Below, piece after piece: positions 1 to 10,666 of a DNA stretch of 64,000 nucleotides (positions are counted from its first letter, which is position 1; every line of letters starts with the position of its first letter). The position numbers and the translations under genes were made by a program. The notes beneath the pieces are model-generated. The model searched no databases. It was not told where the DNA came from and saw only the letters and a program-made list of their open reading frames with translations. Location: the NCBI GenBank assembly GCA_028753945.1, contig JAPNXP010000011.1, positions 558,001-622,000 on the forward strand. Reading direction: 5' to 3'. Source of the DNA: Hexactinellida sp. DTS-2022. Lineage: Eukaryota > Porifera > Hexactinellida.

Positions 1-819
1 TATGAAAAATGCTGTTACCAAAATACATGAACCTACTCTATACTCAAAATATATTTTTTTGTAATGACTAACAATATGGTTGGGTTGATATTCGTGCTTG
101 CTAGCATCAAAATACCGTATTTTTAGCGAGTAACTCAGTTGATTGCTTGATTTTGCGTAACATATAAATTCATATGTAAATATAATACAACCAATTGTCC
201 ATTGAAAAATGATCAAAGGGCGAACTAACCCAATTAGAAAGAAGAATATTAACACTATAGTTGCACGTTTTAACATATTGCTATGAAATGATGTCTCAGG
301 CTTGTAGTTATTGTTGTATTGTTGACATAGGTATTGAGTTAATGTTCTAATCAAAGTAATTTGTAGCATAAAAATTGTCACAATTGAGGTAATAACTAAT
401 TTGCTTAAGAAATTACCACTCATCGTTGTATAGAGACAATTTGTGAGAGGAATTTTTGGCATATGCAGATCACCGGGTGTAAGAACGTTCCTTAAAACGG
501 TAGAAATGATCGTAAAACTAATGGAAATCATCATCAACCATTCAATTGTACATATTGCTATGAAAAATTTGTTTTTTACTATTTTTCTTTCGCTATTTTT
601 TTTCTGCATCAACCAGCTATCTCTTTGATTGGAATTTTCCATTTTGGACAGTTGCTTCAATTCCTTTTTCTCTTTTTCAAGCCTGAATATAAAATTAATC
701 GCCCATATAAACGAGAGTATACCCAAGCAAAATACCACGCAATATATTACAATTGTGCAAATTATATTGACATATGAAGAGGCTGAATAAAAAATAATAA
801 ATTCAGTCGAATTTGACAT
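1..819 (-). CDS. Multi-pass membrane protein, partial (C-terminus beyond the window)
   Basis: Reading leftward from the ATG at 819, the frame stays open for 273 codons to the first base of the window, so the gene continues outside it. The translation starts MSNSTEFIIFYSASS and contains at least five strongly hydrophobic stretches: roughly residues 18-45, 84-108, 135-158, 185-207 and 207-225, with another starting at the very edge. A charged, lysine-rich loop lies at about residues 46-80 (LEKEKKELKQLSKM). The first AUG is followed closely by an N-glycosylation-type NST. A polytopic membrane protein, perhaps receptor- or channel-like, is the safe reading; I do not recognise the family and no 7TM signature is evident. 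Codon use is AT-rich like the neighbourhood. The unbroken frame in such AT-rich DNA makes a real gene likely. Confidence 0.72.
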   Translation of the reverse strand, partial: MSNSTEFIIFYSASSYVNIICTIVIYCVVFCLGILSFIWAINFIFRLEKEKKELKQLSKMENSNQRDSWLMQKKNSERKIVKNKFFIAICTIEWLMMISISFTIISTVLRNVLTPGDLHMPKIPLTNCLYTTMSGNFLSKLVITSIVTIFMLQITLIRTLTQYLCQQYNNNYKPETSFHSNMLKRATIVLIFFFLIGLVRPLIIFQWTIGCIIFTYEFICYAKSSNQLSYSLKIRYFDASKHEYQPNHIVSHYKKIYFEYRVGSCILVTAFFI

Positions 820-1843
820 CCTGTTCTTGCGAAAATGTTGTAAACTTTCTGAGAAACTATTTCGATTTAACTCAGTTCTATTATTTATACAAACTTAAGT
901 TATACGGTAAGAGTTAATTAAACAGTATATTAATTAATTAACCTCTTAGCTAAATATAATAATATAATATTTATTTTAGGTATATATTTTTAAGAAATCT
1001 TTCATAATGAAATTTGGTATTGCGTAATATTATTATAAATTATTGTTAATCTTTGCTAAATATGAATATTTGTTGTAAAAATAGTAATATTACAAGATTG
1101 TTGAATTTTTCCCAATCACTTTAAAACGTTTTATATAAATTTATCATGCTGATGAAACAATTACCTAGTTGTAATAAATATACTTGGCTTAGGCTAGTAT
1201 GCATATAGCATTGAAATGCAGTATCACCTCGTTAGTATAAGGCATAATATTATATTATTTACTACCCTGATGGTGTCGTTATCTTCCAGTACTATTCAAT
1301 GTCTTATGAGCCTCTCAAATATATTTGTGTAACATCATTGCACCCAATTGGATTGCTCATATTTTTGTAAACAAATAAAGGACTTACAAAATTCAATTCG
1401 GACAAATGCATATGCCCCCAAGTAGAAATACCCTCGACTATTAGTCTAAAATAATTTAAATGCATATATTTTCTTGAATATACCAACCAATCAATCACTA
1501 TTCCAAAAAATGATCGACTCCCATTCACGGTATTACCGTATACAGGAATATAATTGAACACTCCTAAAGTCACGAAAGTAGGAATTGTGTATGCCTAAAG
1601 GTTAGGTTTGTATTATTCATTTGGGGCTTTCGGAAGTTTTCGCGCTCCTAAACGAAAAACATATCCCAATATACGCCTCTGTTCGCGTATGGCGTTGTCC
1701 TTGGATAAAACCCGCTCACATTGCCTAAGTGTATCTCGTATTATGTTATCAAACCATAACATACCATATATCTCTTCTGAAGTACAGAGTAATTTAGCCT
1801 TCTTTGCTGTTTGTGTGTTTGAGCATTTTCCTATCCTAGACTA
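820..1843. other. AT-rich intergenic stretch, no gene recognised
   Basis: This separates the leftward membrane-protein gene from the rightward NHL gene, so it should hold both promoters. It is very AT-rich around 880-1150. Around 1615-1680 there is a scrap of a dispersed repeat that recurs elsewhere in the window (the cgcgctcctaaa motif). An 89-codon leftward frame at 1304-1573 resembles nothing known to me and is not called. Confidence 0.5.
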
Positions 1844-3076
1844 ATGGCCGCTAGAAATCCTGAGCCGGAAAATCCCGTAGACCCAATCGAGTTACATATC
1901 AACCACTTCTTCGACTGTATTATCAATTGTGTGAATGCAAGGAGAACGACTCTCCTAGAAACAGCATTGGATATAAGGAATGAAAAGAAAGATAGATTGG
2001 TACGACAAAAAGAGGGAGAGCAGCAATTGTTACTGAGTAGAGGAGAGATTGAGAAAAACATGAAGGAAAATATTCTCCAAGAGACACAAGAGCGAATTCT
2101 GTTACAAATAGATCATAAGCTGGAAGAGGTGAGGATACCTCTTCAAGAAACACGCGTGGTATTCCGAGGAGAGTATGGACAGCTGGAACAGCTGATAGCT
2201 GCACTCGGAGAGGTACGGGAGGAGGAAGTAACAGTTGTGCCAAGATATGAAGCCATGATACCAATCCTAGAAGTAGGGAAGAAAGGGAGAGCTCCTGGAG
2301 AGCTATGGAGCCCTAATGCTGTAGCAATTGACAGCAATACAAATCATATTTATGTTACAGAGGGACATGCATTCCAAAAATTCTCGCGCATCTCTATATT
2401 CTCAAACGGAGGTGAGTATGTAGACAGTTACACTCATAAGCACATGAAGTGCCCAGAAGGCATAGCTATACACGCAAATAACATGTATGTTACGGATACA
2501 AGAAAACATGCTGTTTTCCAATTCAAAATAGAATCCGACATACGCTTAGTAACTAAGTTAGGCACACGTGGAAATGAGATTGGAGAATTCGATACTCCTA
2601 CCAATCTCGCTGTCGCTACTAATGGAAATGTCTATGTAGCAGACACTAACAACAACAGAGTACAGATTCTAGATGACTCCCTACACTACATACGGACGCT
2701 AACCGAACAACCTATTCAAGAGCCTCGAGATATCAAACTGACAGCTGAATCAGTATACGTACTATGTAGTGTATCTCCCTGTATCTGTGTATTCTCCTAC
2801 ACAGGAGATATGATACGCTCTCTCATCACAAGAGGCTATCAGCTACAGGTTAACAACCCTTTGTGTTTCTGTATGGACGCACAGAACAATATAATAATAT
2901 GTGATAATAGTGCTCACAGCATAATAGCTTTCACAAAGGAAGGAACTCATATTCACTCAATCGGAGGAAGAGGTGAGATTATAAATCCGAGAGGATTAGC
3001 TCTTAGTAAGGAATTGAATCTAGTCACTGTATCAAGCTGTGAAAACTATTGTCTCCATATATTTTCTTCACTGTAA
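1844..3076 (+). CDS. Coiled-coil / NHL-repeat (TRIM-like) protein
   Basis: Intronless frame of 410 residues. Residues about 1-130 are a highly charged helical region with heptad-like spacing (for example EKKDRLVRQKEGEQQLL), predicted coiled coil. From about residue 130 there are NHL-type blades: a G-x-x-G-E-L-W-S-P-N-A-V-A-I-D start, the blade LATNGNVYVADTNNNRVQIL type at about 255-285 (VADTNNNRVQIL visible), and further repeats with P-x-G/D-I-A/K and IYVTEG/MYVTD motifs up to the C-terminus, about six in all. This is the arrangement of TRIM-NHL proteins without a visible RING or B-box. NHL propellers bind RNA or protein, but the function here is unknown. The start at 1844 is the first Met before the conserved region. 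A broken relative of the coiled-coil part lies at 61286-61580, suggesting a multigene family. Confidence 0.85.
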   Translation: MAARNPEPENPVDPIELHINHFFDCIINCVNARRTTLLETALDIRNEKKDRLVRQKEGEQQLLLSRGEIEKNMKENILQETQERILLQIDHKLEEVRIPLQETRVVFRGEYGQLEQLIAALGEVREEEVTVVPRYEAMIPILEVGKKGRAPGELWSPNAVAIDSNTNHIYVTEGHAFQKFSRISIFSNGGEYVDSYTHKHMKCPEGIAIHANNMYVTDTRKHAVFQFKIESDIRLVTKLGTRGNEIGEFDTPTNLAVATNGNVYVADTNNNRVQILDDSLHYIRTLTEQPIQEPRDIKLTAESVYVLCSVSPCICVFSYTGDMIRSLITRGYQLQVNNPLCFCMDAQNNIIICDNSAHSIIAFTKEGTHIHSIGGRGEIINPRGLALSKELNLVTVSSCENYCLHIFSSL

Positions 3077-3173
3077 TATTCGTTAGTTTATTTCCTCTTA
3101 TTTCCTCTTATTTTTGTTATTTTTTCTCAATATTAATCTTAGTCTAATCCGCTTAATTTCGAGATGTTTGTTC

Positions 3174-3578
3174 CAGGCCTCTTGTCCCAATTAAGGAGAG
3201 TTCCCAATTAACTGAAACATTTATATAAAGTCACGGTCGATTAGCACAATTTCAGTTTTAAACCTGTTATAAAAATTCCTCCACTGCCTTCGGAACTCAG
3301 GCTACTCACACCCATAGTATGAGCCTTAATAATTTGTGGACCGTTTAGAACTATCAGTGAAACACAAGTTATCATCTCTGTGGTAAATTTCGATTTACTG
3401 AAATTAATAAGACAATAGACCTTATTTAGATATTTTGTTAAACCTTTATCAGAATTGATCAAGATTATTTGAATTTGTTCTGATCAATATGAATTTTCTA
3501 TTCATCCCTCAACAATTTGAACCCAATTTGTTGAGGTTGTCCCGATTAACTGGTGTCCCAATTAAGTGGAATCTACTG
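3174..3578. mobile_element. TA-type MITE (Tc1/pogo-like ends)
   Basis: The right end reads leftward CAGTAGATTCCACTTAATTG and is followed by TA. The left end carries the related inverted motif around 3185-3215 (tcccaattaaggagagttc). Similar ends built on cttaat-rich half-sites occur at 12017-12117, 48851-49040 and 54958-55128. It is non-coding apart from chance frames. The left boundary is approximate. Confidence 0.5.
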
Positions 3579-4010
3579 TATATATGTAGATTTCGCATGG
3601 TATTCTTATAATTTACTGAGTTTTTAAGATTACTTGCAATCTTAAATTACTAATTCAGATTAATATACAATATGAACAATAACCTTTTTGATATGATAAT
3701 AATATAATAAATTGTTTGTCTTATTTGTTCAATGTACACCTTAAAAACAATTTGTTACCGTGTTAATGTAACCAAAGACTAAGTAATAATATCATTACAA
3801 ATTTACAATACAAGATTCTAAAATCAAGTGAAATAAAAACATCTATTGTTAAGTATCCACAACATTTGTTTATTGGTAAGCTTGTTTGTACACTGGTGTC
3901 ATGCCAATCCGGCTTGTACACTGATGTACGTGCACACACACTAATCTTGCTTCTATACACCAATTGCAACATATACAATAAAGTAGAAAACTAGCTTTCC
4001 AGAACCGATC
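3579..4010. other. Intergenic / probable 3' side of the kinase gene
   Basis: AT-rich sequence with no recognised gene. It lies downstream of the leftward IP multikinase stop codon and may include its 3' UTR. Confidence 0.4.
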
Positions 4011-5000
4011 TTAAAATTGACCCTCCTTTATCAATTTAAAGTGGCCCAATACCTGTTCCGCTCCGAACAAAGAGCTGGGACCCAAATCATCCACTTCTGA
4101 GCAGAAATATGCGTGGGCGAAATCGATCAATCGAACATCTACATTTGAGCCATCGACCCCGGGCCCCTGATACCCCTCATAGATGAGAAGAATTGAAGTG
4201 GCGAATAACTTGAAAGTAGTCTGAATGGCGAACCATTCTTTAATTTCATTCAATTTCTCTAAAATGCTGGGTAACAGGTCATACCGAATCTCAGTTCCGT
4301 TGTCAAGGAAATCCACAATACCTTGATGGACAGACTCTTTATCGATACGAGTCATTCCGTAAGATCGGTTGTAGTACTTAAACTCATCACTCATGCACTT
4401 GTACACCCTCATTCCCACAATCCGGAAGCCTATGGACACCTGAATAGGGTACTTCTCTATGGATCTGATAATCTTATTTTCGGCGCTGCCCTGTTCGCAG
4501 ATAATCTTTCCTATTTTCAGATCCATAATGCAGGGTTTCTTGAATGGATAGGTGCAGTCTTCCATGCATAAATACTCCGAAATGGTTTCACCGCCGGCCT
4601 TCTGTGGGATAACTTGCTTGCCGTAGAATTTAGGGAGGAACTTCTTTAGCTCCAGCAATTGGGAGGTGAGGTCTGATCCTAGAAAAATGTTGTAGAAATC
4701 CAGCTCTCTGGAGCCCTTCGGGTGCGGCATTGGCTTATATAGTAACTCTGGCTTCTCTAAGTCACGCAGGAATCCCGGTTTCCCATTGACGTGTTTGTGT
4801 CCCCCAATCTGGTGCGGCACGGGGATATACCCGTCGGGAATTGTGCTTAGCAGCTGGATTGCCTCGATGGACAGACCGTCAGTGTCGCAGTACTGGTCCA
4901 CAATGGGCCATATGTCCTGTACATTCCTTGTGCTCACAGAAGTATCCAAGGGGTCGGAGTCCGAGTGGTGTGGCAGTGTCGCTTCTCTATGCTCTGCCAT
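4011..5000 (-). CDS. IPMK: Inositol polyphosphate multikinase (IPK family)
   Basis: Single-exon frame of 329 residues. The inositol-polyphosphate-kinase signature PxxxDxKxG is intact as PCIMDLKIG at residues 156-164. Other family landmarks are HQIGGHKH at 63-70, the KGSRELDFYN segment at 95-104, the GFRIVGMRVY block at 191-200, and the C-terminal metal-binding IDF at 292-294 within LIDFAHAYF. Length and motif spacing fit IPMK/IPK2 better than the longer IP3 3-kinases or IP6 kinases. Enzymes of this family phosphorylate inositol tris- and tetrakisphosphates in cytosol and nucleus. The start at 5000 is the first in-frame Met and gives a short, low-complexity acidic N-terminus, as is usual. I see no breaks; it is probably functional. 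Confidence 0.93.
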   Translation of the reverse strand: MAEHREATLPHHSDSDPLDTSVSTRNVQDIWPIVDQYCDTDGLSIEAIQLLSTIPDGYIPVPHQIGGHKHVNGKPGFLRDLEKPELLYKPMPHPKGSRELDFYNIFLGSDLTSQLLELKKFLPKFYGKQVIPQKAGGETISEYLCMEDCTYPFKKPCIMDLKIGKIICEQGSAENKIIRSIEKYPIQVSIGFRIVGMRVYKCMSDEFKYYNRSYGMTRIDKESVHQGIVDFLDNGTEIRYDLLPSILEKLNEIKEWFAIQTTFKLFATSILLIYEGYQGPGVDGSNVDVRLIDFAHAYFCSEVDDLGPSSLFGAEQVLGHFKLIKEGQF

Positions 5001-5111
5001 CTGATGGGCTAATCATAAACTGACTGTAGTTTAATTTTGTTCGAGTTATGAAGTTTAATAAGTGATCCTTGTGATACTACTACAGTATTTTCACTGTTTT
5101 ATCCGATTGGG

Positions 5112-5222
5112 GCATTCAAGTATACTACTCGGCCATTCAAGTATACGACTCGGCCATTCAATTATCCGATTTGATCATTCAATTATCCGATTTGGACATT
5201 CAAATATCCGATCATTTGATTG
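5112..5222. repeat. Tandem 22-23 bp subterminal repeats
   Basis: About five degenerate copies of a cattcaa(t/g)tatccgat(c) unit lie just inside the left end of the 5083-6824 transposon. One or two matching copies in inverted orientation lie at the right end (6785-6820). They are likely transposase-binding subterminal repeats. Confidence 0.6.
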
Positions 5223-6205
5223 GTGTAGGTAAATTGTATCACCCCTGTTAATCAAATTAAGCTTAGTTTAGTCATAATACGTCTAAATTGAGTGGCGTGT
5301 TTAAAAATACTTTTATTTCCCGTGGTGGAAAAACAACCCGAGCTGATATTTTGGGACGCCTAATAGATGTGCATGAAGAACTTACACTTACAAATAGTTA
5401 CTTACAAATAGATGGAGCCTCTGTATGGAGTAAAAAAAGACATTGCACACCGTATATGCAGCTTAAGGCAGTATAGTGCAAATACACAGAGAGGCACTGA
5501 GTGGGAAAAGATCTATATCATTCGTTTTAAACAAAGTAGAAATTCGTCCAGATATTACCCATCTAGAATTGAAAACTGGGTTACAATTTCTATAAGTACC
5601 ATTGCTGAATGCTCGTTGTTTAGAAGGCCAGTTAATAAGCATGAAACAATTAGAGTTTATTCCAGGGAACAGAAATAGGAACTGAATAAGAAAGCACGAC
5701 GATAATTTGCAATATGGCTATAGCAACAACACGAGTCTGGGGCCCAATTTTGTTATGTGGACGAATGTTGACATGGGTATATACTGGAAAAACAAGTGGT
5801 CTTTCAGCTGAACGACCACTTGTTCTTGCAGTGATAATTATTGTCCGTTAACTGAATTCAGTTATCGGACAACCAGCTAAAAGGATTGCTGATAACCAAC
5901 GAACTCCTCACATCACTTTGCTGTGCGCTATTACACCATCCCTGGGCTAATTAATTCTGAATCTAAATGATTATTGGTGGAACAAAGCAAGGGGATTTTG
6001 ATGGTTTCATCTCCAACTTATTCCAGCTGAATGTTGGCGCAACTTTAGAAATTTCGGAAGGAGTAACAAAACAATATATAATATTGGATAACGCTCCATG
6101 TCACCGGGAAGAGAAAACCGGTTAGCAGAAAACATTCCTATAACATAGAATTAATTATCCTTCCGCCTACAGCTGCAAATTGAATCCAATTGATTTTGTT
6201 TCAAT

Positions 6206-6419
6206 CAGGCTTTCATCCAGACAAAAATTTCTGCGCGCCTAGATTTAGTTTGAGCTAGTTCATTTTTCATTTTGTACGCCTAGTTTGCACAATTTGTATT
6301 AAGTCTATGGGAGCATCTCTCGATATTGTACGCCTAGACACGATTTTTGTACGCCTAGATTAAAATCCATCCAAATTACGCTCCTTTAGGAGCGCCCAAT
6401 ACGCCTGGATAACACCCTG
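6206..6419. mobile_element. hAT-type MITE nested in the transposase relic
   Basis: A 214-bp insertion with inverted ends CAGGCTTTCATCCAG and (reverse) CAGGGTGTTATCCAG, flanked by the 8-bp direct repeat GTTTCAAT (6198-6205 and 6420-6427). Removing it restores the flanking reading frame DFVSIRSKLS of the surrounding transposase, which supports the boundaries. The interior is related to the dispersed ctcctaaa/cgcctaaatc repeats elsewhere in the window. Confidence 0.75.
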
Positions 6420-6705
6420 GTTTCAATACGGTCAAAGCTTTCATAAAGCGAAAGTTTAGTGAACATGTCCTGTTGCACCAAGAGAAGGAATTTAAGGTCG
6501 TATTTGCTGTCAAATGACAGCAACAATGACCTTAAATTCATTTTACAAGTGTTAACTGTGACTGCCAGAAAAGCAATAAGACTTGAAGACTTATAATATT
6601 AGTGATCCAATAGTATATAAAGTGTCTCACATTGTATTCAAGTGATACATTAGTATATATATTTATATTTTGAATAACAGGTGACACGGTTAATCCCACT
6701 GCATA

Positions 6706-6772
6706 GGCGTAGCACGCGGTCCTGCTTTTGACGGAGCACTTTTTTAAGCAGTGCTACGCCACTGCACTGATT
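6706..6772. mobile_element. Very short inverted-repeat element
   Basis: Inverted 12-bp ends around TAGGCGTAGCAC and GTGCTACGCC enclose about 40 bp, next to a CACTGCA direct repeat on each side. It could be a minimal hAT-type MITE inside the dead transposon. Boundaries are uncertain. Confidence 0.35.
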
Positions 6773-6824
6773 CCCACATCAATCAAATAATCGGATAATT
6801 GAATGACCAAATCGGATATTACTG

Positions 6825-7433
6825 TAGTATACCAAAAGTAATAACAAGTTTTAGCGCCGATTCACCCTACGTATCAGTTTATATACTAATAGCTATTAGT
6901 TACTCGCCTAACTATGCCTACGACTCAATATTAGTCTTCGCTTTACCTAATTTACGTGACGATAACAATGTAATGGATTCGTAATTTTGGACCTTGAACT
7001 GGGTGGTATCTTGAATGAATTGAGTTACATTTTTTGCATAGTAATATTACGTATACAGTAATTAGAATGGAATTGGTTGTAATTTTCTGACGTTGAATCC
7101 CATTATACATTGCCAAAAGAAGAGGAGGAGGACAATTTTATTAGGTAAGTTACATAAACATAATACAACATATTGTATAAAATAATAGACAAACAAAACT
7201 TATTAGTAAATTTAACAGAGACAGCTTATACAATACTATTCACCTTCGCTCACTCAATATAGCGAATTAGGACATCGTCAAGATCTTTGTAGTCTTAGAA
7301 TATTAAATTTCTTTTGCTGAGATATATCCATCGTCACCATTTTTCTGAAAATAAAGTTGTCAACGAATGAGTTACGGAGTGGAAAGTTTCAACGATTAAT
7401 ATTTCTGTATCATAACGTCGATAAATGTCGGCT
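6825..7433. other. Intergenic, no gene recognised
   Basis: AT-rich sequence between the dead transposon and the inverted repeat at 7434. I see no convincing coding or repeat signal. Confidence 0.4.
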
Positions 7434-7886
7434 ATAATGTCGGGTCTTATCTCATGTAGTGCGGTTTACTTACCATGACAGTTTACTTACCTCTTACTAT
7501 AACAATAATTAACCATGGATACTTTCTATCCATGACGGTTTACTTACCGTCTTTGCTATGGCTTCACATTTGATACTTCCTATTACACATCCAGCACTTA
7601 TGAGGATTCACATCTCAAATTGTAATTGGAAAATGTCATTATGGCCCAAAATATCTAGAAATTATTAGATGCCATGTTTTATGCTTATGAAACTATAATT
7701 AGAATTTGAGATGTGAATCCTTCTAAGTGCTGGATGTGTAATAGAAAGTATCAAATGTGAAGCCATTGCAAAGACGGTAAGTAAACCGTCATGGATAGAA
7801 AGTATCCATGGTTAATTATTGTTATAGTAGTAGAGGTAAGTAAACTGTCATACAACAGCACTACAAGAGATAAGACCCGACATTAT
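7434..7886. repeat. Large hairpin (about 190-bp arms) at the 5' end of the NACHT pseudogene
   Basis: The left arm begins ATAATGTCGGGTCTTATCTC and the right arm ends with its reverse complement at 7867-7886. Arms remain alignable inward to about 7640 and 7695, with small gaps, around a loop of roughly 50 bp. Shared blocks include the tacttaccgtc and atccatgg segments. The outer edge of the right arm overlaps the ATG of the pseudogene. It may be a foldback MITE or an inverted duplication of the gene's own 5' leader. Confidence 0.8.
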
Positions 7887-9389
7887 GGCAGCAGCGAATA
7901 TACTTCCCTGGCTATGCACTGATGCTTGCAGTGAATTCAAAAGCAAAGAAGAACTGTTCATCAAATCTCTGATTCAACTACTATAAACAGAAATAAATGG
8001 AGACGAGTGGCAATTGATTTATATGCATGTTGATAATGATGCAAGAGTATACATTAAGCTAACAATACTAAAAGAGAAACCGAGACCATTTAACTTCAAA
8101 GACGAGGCTACTTACAATGAGATAGCATACTTGAGGAAAATAGCGAATAAAGAAGTATAAATAATTGATTTCTCAGAAGATTTGATAACTTATGAACCAA
8201 CAAATCCTGAGATTTAGTGCTTGATAGGAAACCCAGGGTGTGGCAAAACATTTCTAGCAAAGAGAACTGCTCTGAGATTCTGCAACAATGAATTGGTTTG
8301 GCATTCAATACACAATACCAGTTCCATGTCACACTATGGAGTTGACACGGTGTGAAGAGGAAAATAAAGTATAATAAAAGTTCATTCAAAGGTGGCTGTG
8401 TTTGGGATTGCCGGTTGGTCCATATTGGTTGAATGATATCTCTAAACACTTGAACCAAACGTATTGTCTATTACTCATAATAGATGGATTAGACGAGTTC
8501 ACCAAGAAGGTACCGTTCAAAGACACATTTCTGTTTCTGCTGCTGATACGTCTCTGATAAAATTAAAATTAAAATCATACTCACGAGCAGACTCGGGGCC
8601 TGGACAGACATCTCCTCCAACCACGAACTGAAAATAATCAGGTACTATCAAGTGTTGGGATTCTCGCCAGAGAACAGAGACTTCTTCTTTAAAAAGTAAA
8701 TAGCAAAGAATCCAAACTGGAGGCGTGTTGGGATTTAACGGAGGACATCATGAGATGAAACAGCTGTATCTGATCCCAGTCAACGCGTCACTATTCGCGG
8801 CTCTGTTGAAAGAACAAGATTCTGCTTCCATCAACACACTAACTAAGCTATATTGCGAACTGAGAACTGTAGAGAATGGGTCTACAAGAATTATCTCGAG
8901 TCGCACTACTAGACATTCATCCAGATTCCAGACATACAGGCGTGTTTGAAGAGAATTCGGTTGATACTAACTTGATAGCATTTCTTGGAGTAGCCAACAT
9001 ACCTCATGTCTGAGGAGAACGTCCCTCTCATTATGGGACAAGAAGAATACCCCAGTCATTTCCTCGGTCTGGCACACGAGCATTATAAAAATGAAGCAGT
9101 AGGCCTATTCAAGTAAGTGTGGACATTTGCTCACTTGATGATGCAGGAGTTCACAGCTGCCCACTGGTTAACGTTAAGTAACAATACACAGACTCAGCAG
9201 TGTCAATGCATTCGATTCATCTCCCACTCCACTAATAACTTTTCCTCTTGTCAGGTTTCTGAGTTGTATTTTATACGAAAGAGCTGCTCCAGTTCTGTCT
9301 GTCATGTAGAGGTATCTAACAAAACATTCCGATTTTGTTTGCTGTACGGGATTAACAAATTTCACTATGATTTATATTCAATTAATTAA
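7885..9389 (+). pseudogene. NACHT-domain (NLR-like) NTPase pseudogene
   Basis: Translation from the ATG at 7885 (MAAANILPWLCTDACSEF) is interrupted by several stops and at least three frame changes, but a NACHT domain is clear in pieces. Walker A is GNPGCGKTF (8227-8253). Walker B is LLLIIDGLDEF (8468-8500). A sensor-like segment LTSRLGAWTDISS lies near 8590, then QVLGFSPENRDFFFKK near 8650-8695, YLIPVNASLFAALLKEQ at about 8766-8815, and the NLR-type winged-helix motif WTFAHLMMQEFTAAHWL at 9118-9168. No upstream effector domain is visible; the N-terminal 90 residues are unassigned. NACHT proteins are STAND NTPases that oligomerise in innate immunity. Given the stops, this copy cannot make a full protein unless introns I cannot see remove them, which is unlikely. 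Confidence 0.82.
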
Positions 9390-10666
9390 GAGATTATTGA
9401 ATAGAATGAGAATTTGCTTCGTTAAAAGTAATTAGCTATTGTATTTTATAATAAGGATTCTACTGCAGTACTAGAGCATACAAACTTAATTAGAGGTATC
9501 ATACTCAATTCTGGTTTGATACTAAATTAGTATTATTTTAATTAACCTATCATATTGTACATGTTCGGATACAACAGCTGAAGAGTTATTCTCTTCATCA
9601 ACTAACCAGAAGCTTTCTTGTATAGCCTATTAACATGGGCGCCGGAAGCATTTAGATATTGGGGGGGTAAAGGTAATGAGCATGTTCCATGGTCAAATAT
9701 CAAATGTCAGTCTGGTAATAAATTAAAGGCTAATTTAATAGATTTTTCGATTACAACAATTTTCAGAATATATTTTGCAATAAAGTAAAGTATTCCAACG
9801 CTTTTCATCACCACTACTGATAAATTCGATTATAATTTGTTAATGTCCAAAGAATCACAGTCTCTTGATAAATGTTAAAGATGAAAAGGTGGTTAGGTTA
9901 ATTTTGTTCTATAACAATGGTCGTCCAATAATTGATAGGTTCACAATGTAGTACAAATCAATACTTCTATGGAACAGTGAACTCTCAAATGAATTCCTTA
10001 TTAAAACATTAGGCAATCACTTGATAACTCTAGGCTATATTGTATATTGTACTTCCTAAACAGATGATGAGGTGTATTATTGAGAGGAATCTCTCCTTCC
10101 ATTCAATTATGCAATTTTGTTACCAAGTTTTCAGGTGACACAATTACGAGTTTTACACCTGAATGAATTTCCTGCGGAATACGACTTGTATCTGAGAGCT
10201 CTCCTACATAAGTTCTTTAATTCAACTCGATAGCTAGATTACCCAAACTATCTAGTAATAATGATATAGGAACTCCAACAAAAGAATTAATAAACCAGAC
10301 TCCAGCCTCTCTGTATTAATCTGTTTCAGTTAATGGTAGATAATGGACATACAATGAGAGCTGGGATGTATTACTAATTATACTGCTCTGGTTTAATTAA
10401 GGAGTTTATTTTTCTAAATTTATTATCATTATGCCTAAATTCGGCAGTTTATATGGTATATCTATACAACTGATTACGCAGGTTTATGAAATAAAATAGG
10501 GAATAATCTCAAGTTATTAGTTATAGGATAAATAATTAGAATCTCTGTGTGCAGCTTGGCATATCATCCTGCTATTAGGGAGCTGTGGGTATTCAAACTA
10601 ATCTTGCTGCTCTAGCCTATGAATATCTAAATGGCCTCAAGGAGCTAGATAAAGAATCATGTAATC
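9390..10666. other. Mostly non-coding; possible LRR remnants of the NLR gene
   Basis: After an acceptor-like ttttcag at about 10126-10132 a short open stretch reads VTQLRVLHLNEFPAEYDLYL (10134-10193), which has an LRR-like L-x-x-L-x-L pattern. Another weak stretch near 10580-10655 contains NLAALAYEYLNGLKELD. These could be decayed leucine-rich-repeat exons following the NACHT pseudogene. Near 9640 is one end of a gggcgccg-type hAT MITE, without a clear partner end. Confidence 0.35.

Larger units (their letters stand above)
5083..6824 (+). mobile_element. Decayed Tc1/mariner-type (IS630-like) DNA transposon
   Basis: The element is flanked by TA (5081-5082 and 6825-6826) and has inverted CAGTA ends followed by shared tatccgattt/cattcaattatccg motifs. 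The interior holds a broken transposase. Around 5283-5470 is a possible helix-turn-helix part (FISRGGKTTRADILGRLID). Near 6080-6200 are the DDE-type segments ILDNAPCHRE and, after stops and shifts, PSAYSCKLNPID, where the family usually has LNPIE. The reading frame resumes after a nested hAT MITE (6206-6419). A 25-nt-arm hairpin lies near 6487-6540. It is inactive because of many stops and frameshifts. Confidence 0.72.

Noticed and set aside
1304..1573. 89-residue minus-strand frame
   Set aside because: No recognisable motif, no splice or start support, and AT-rich DNA of this length often contains such frames.
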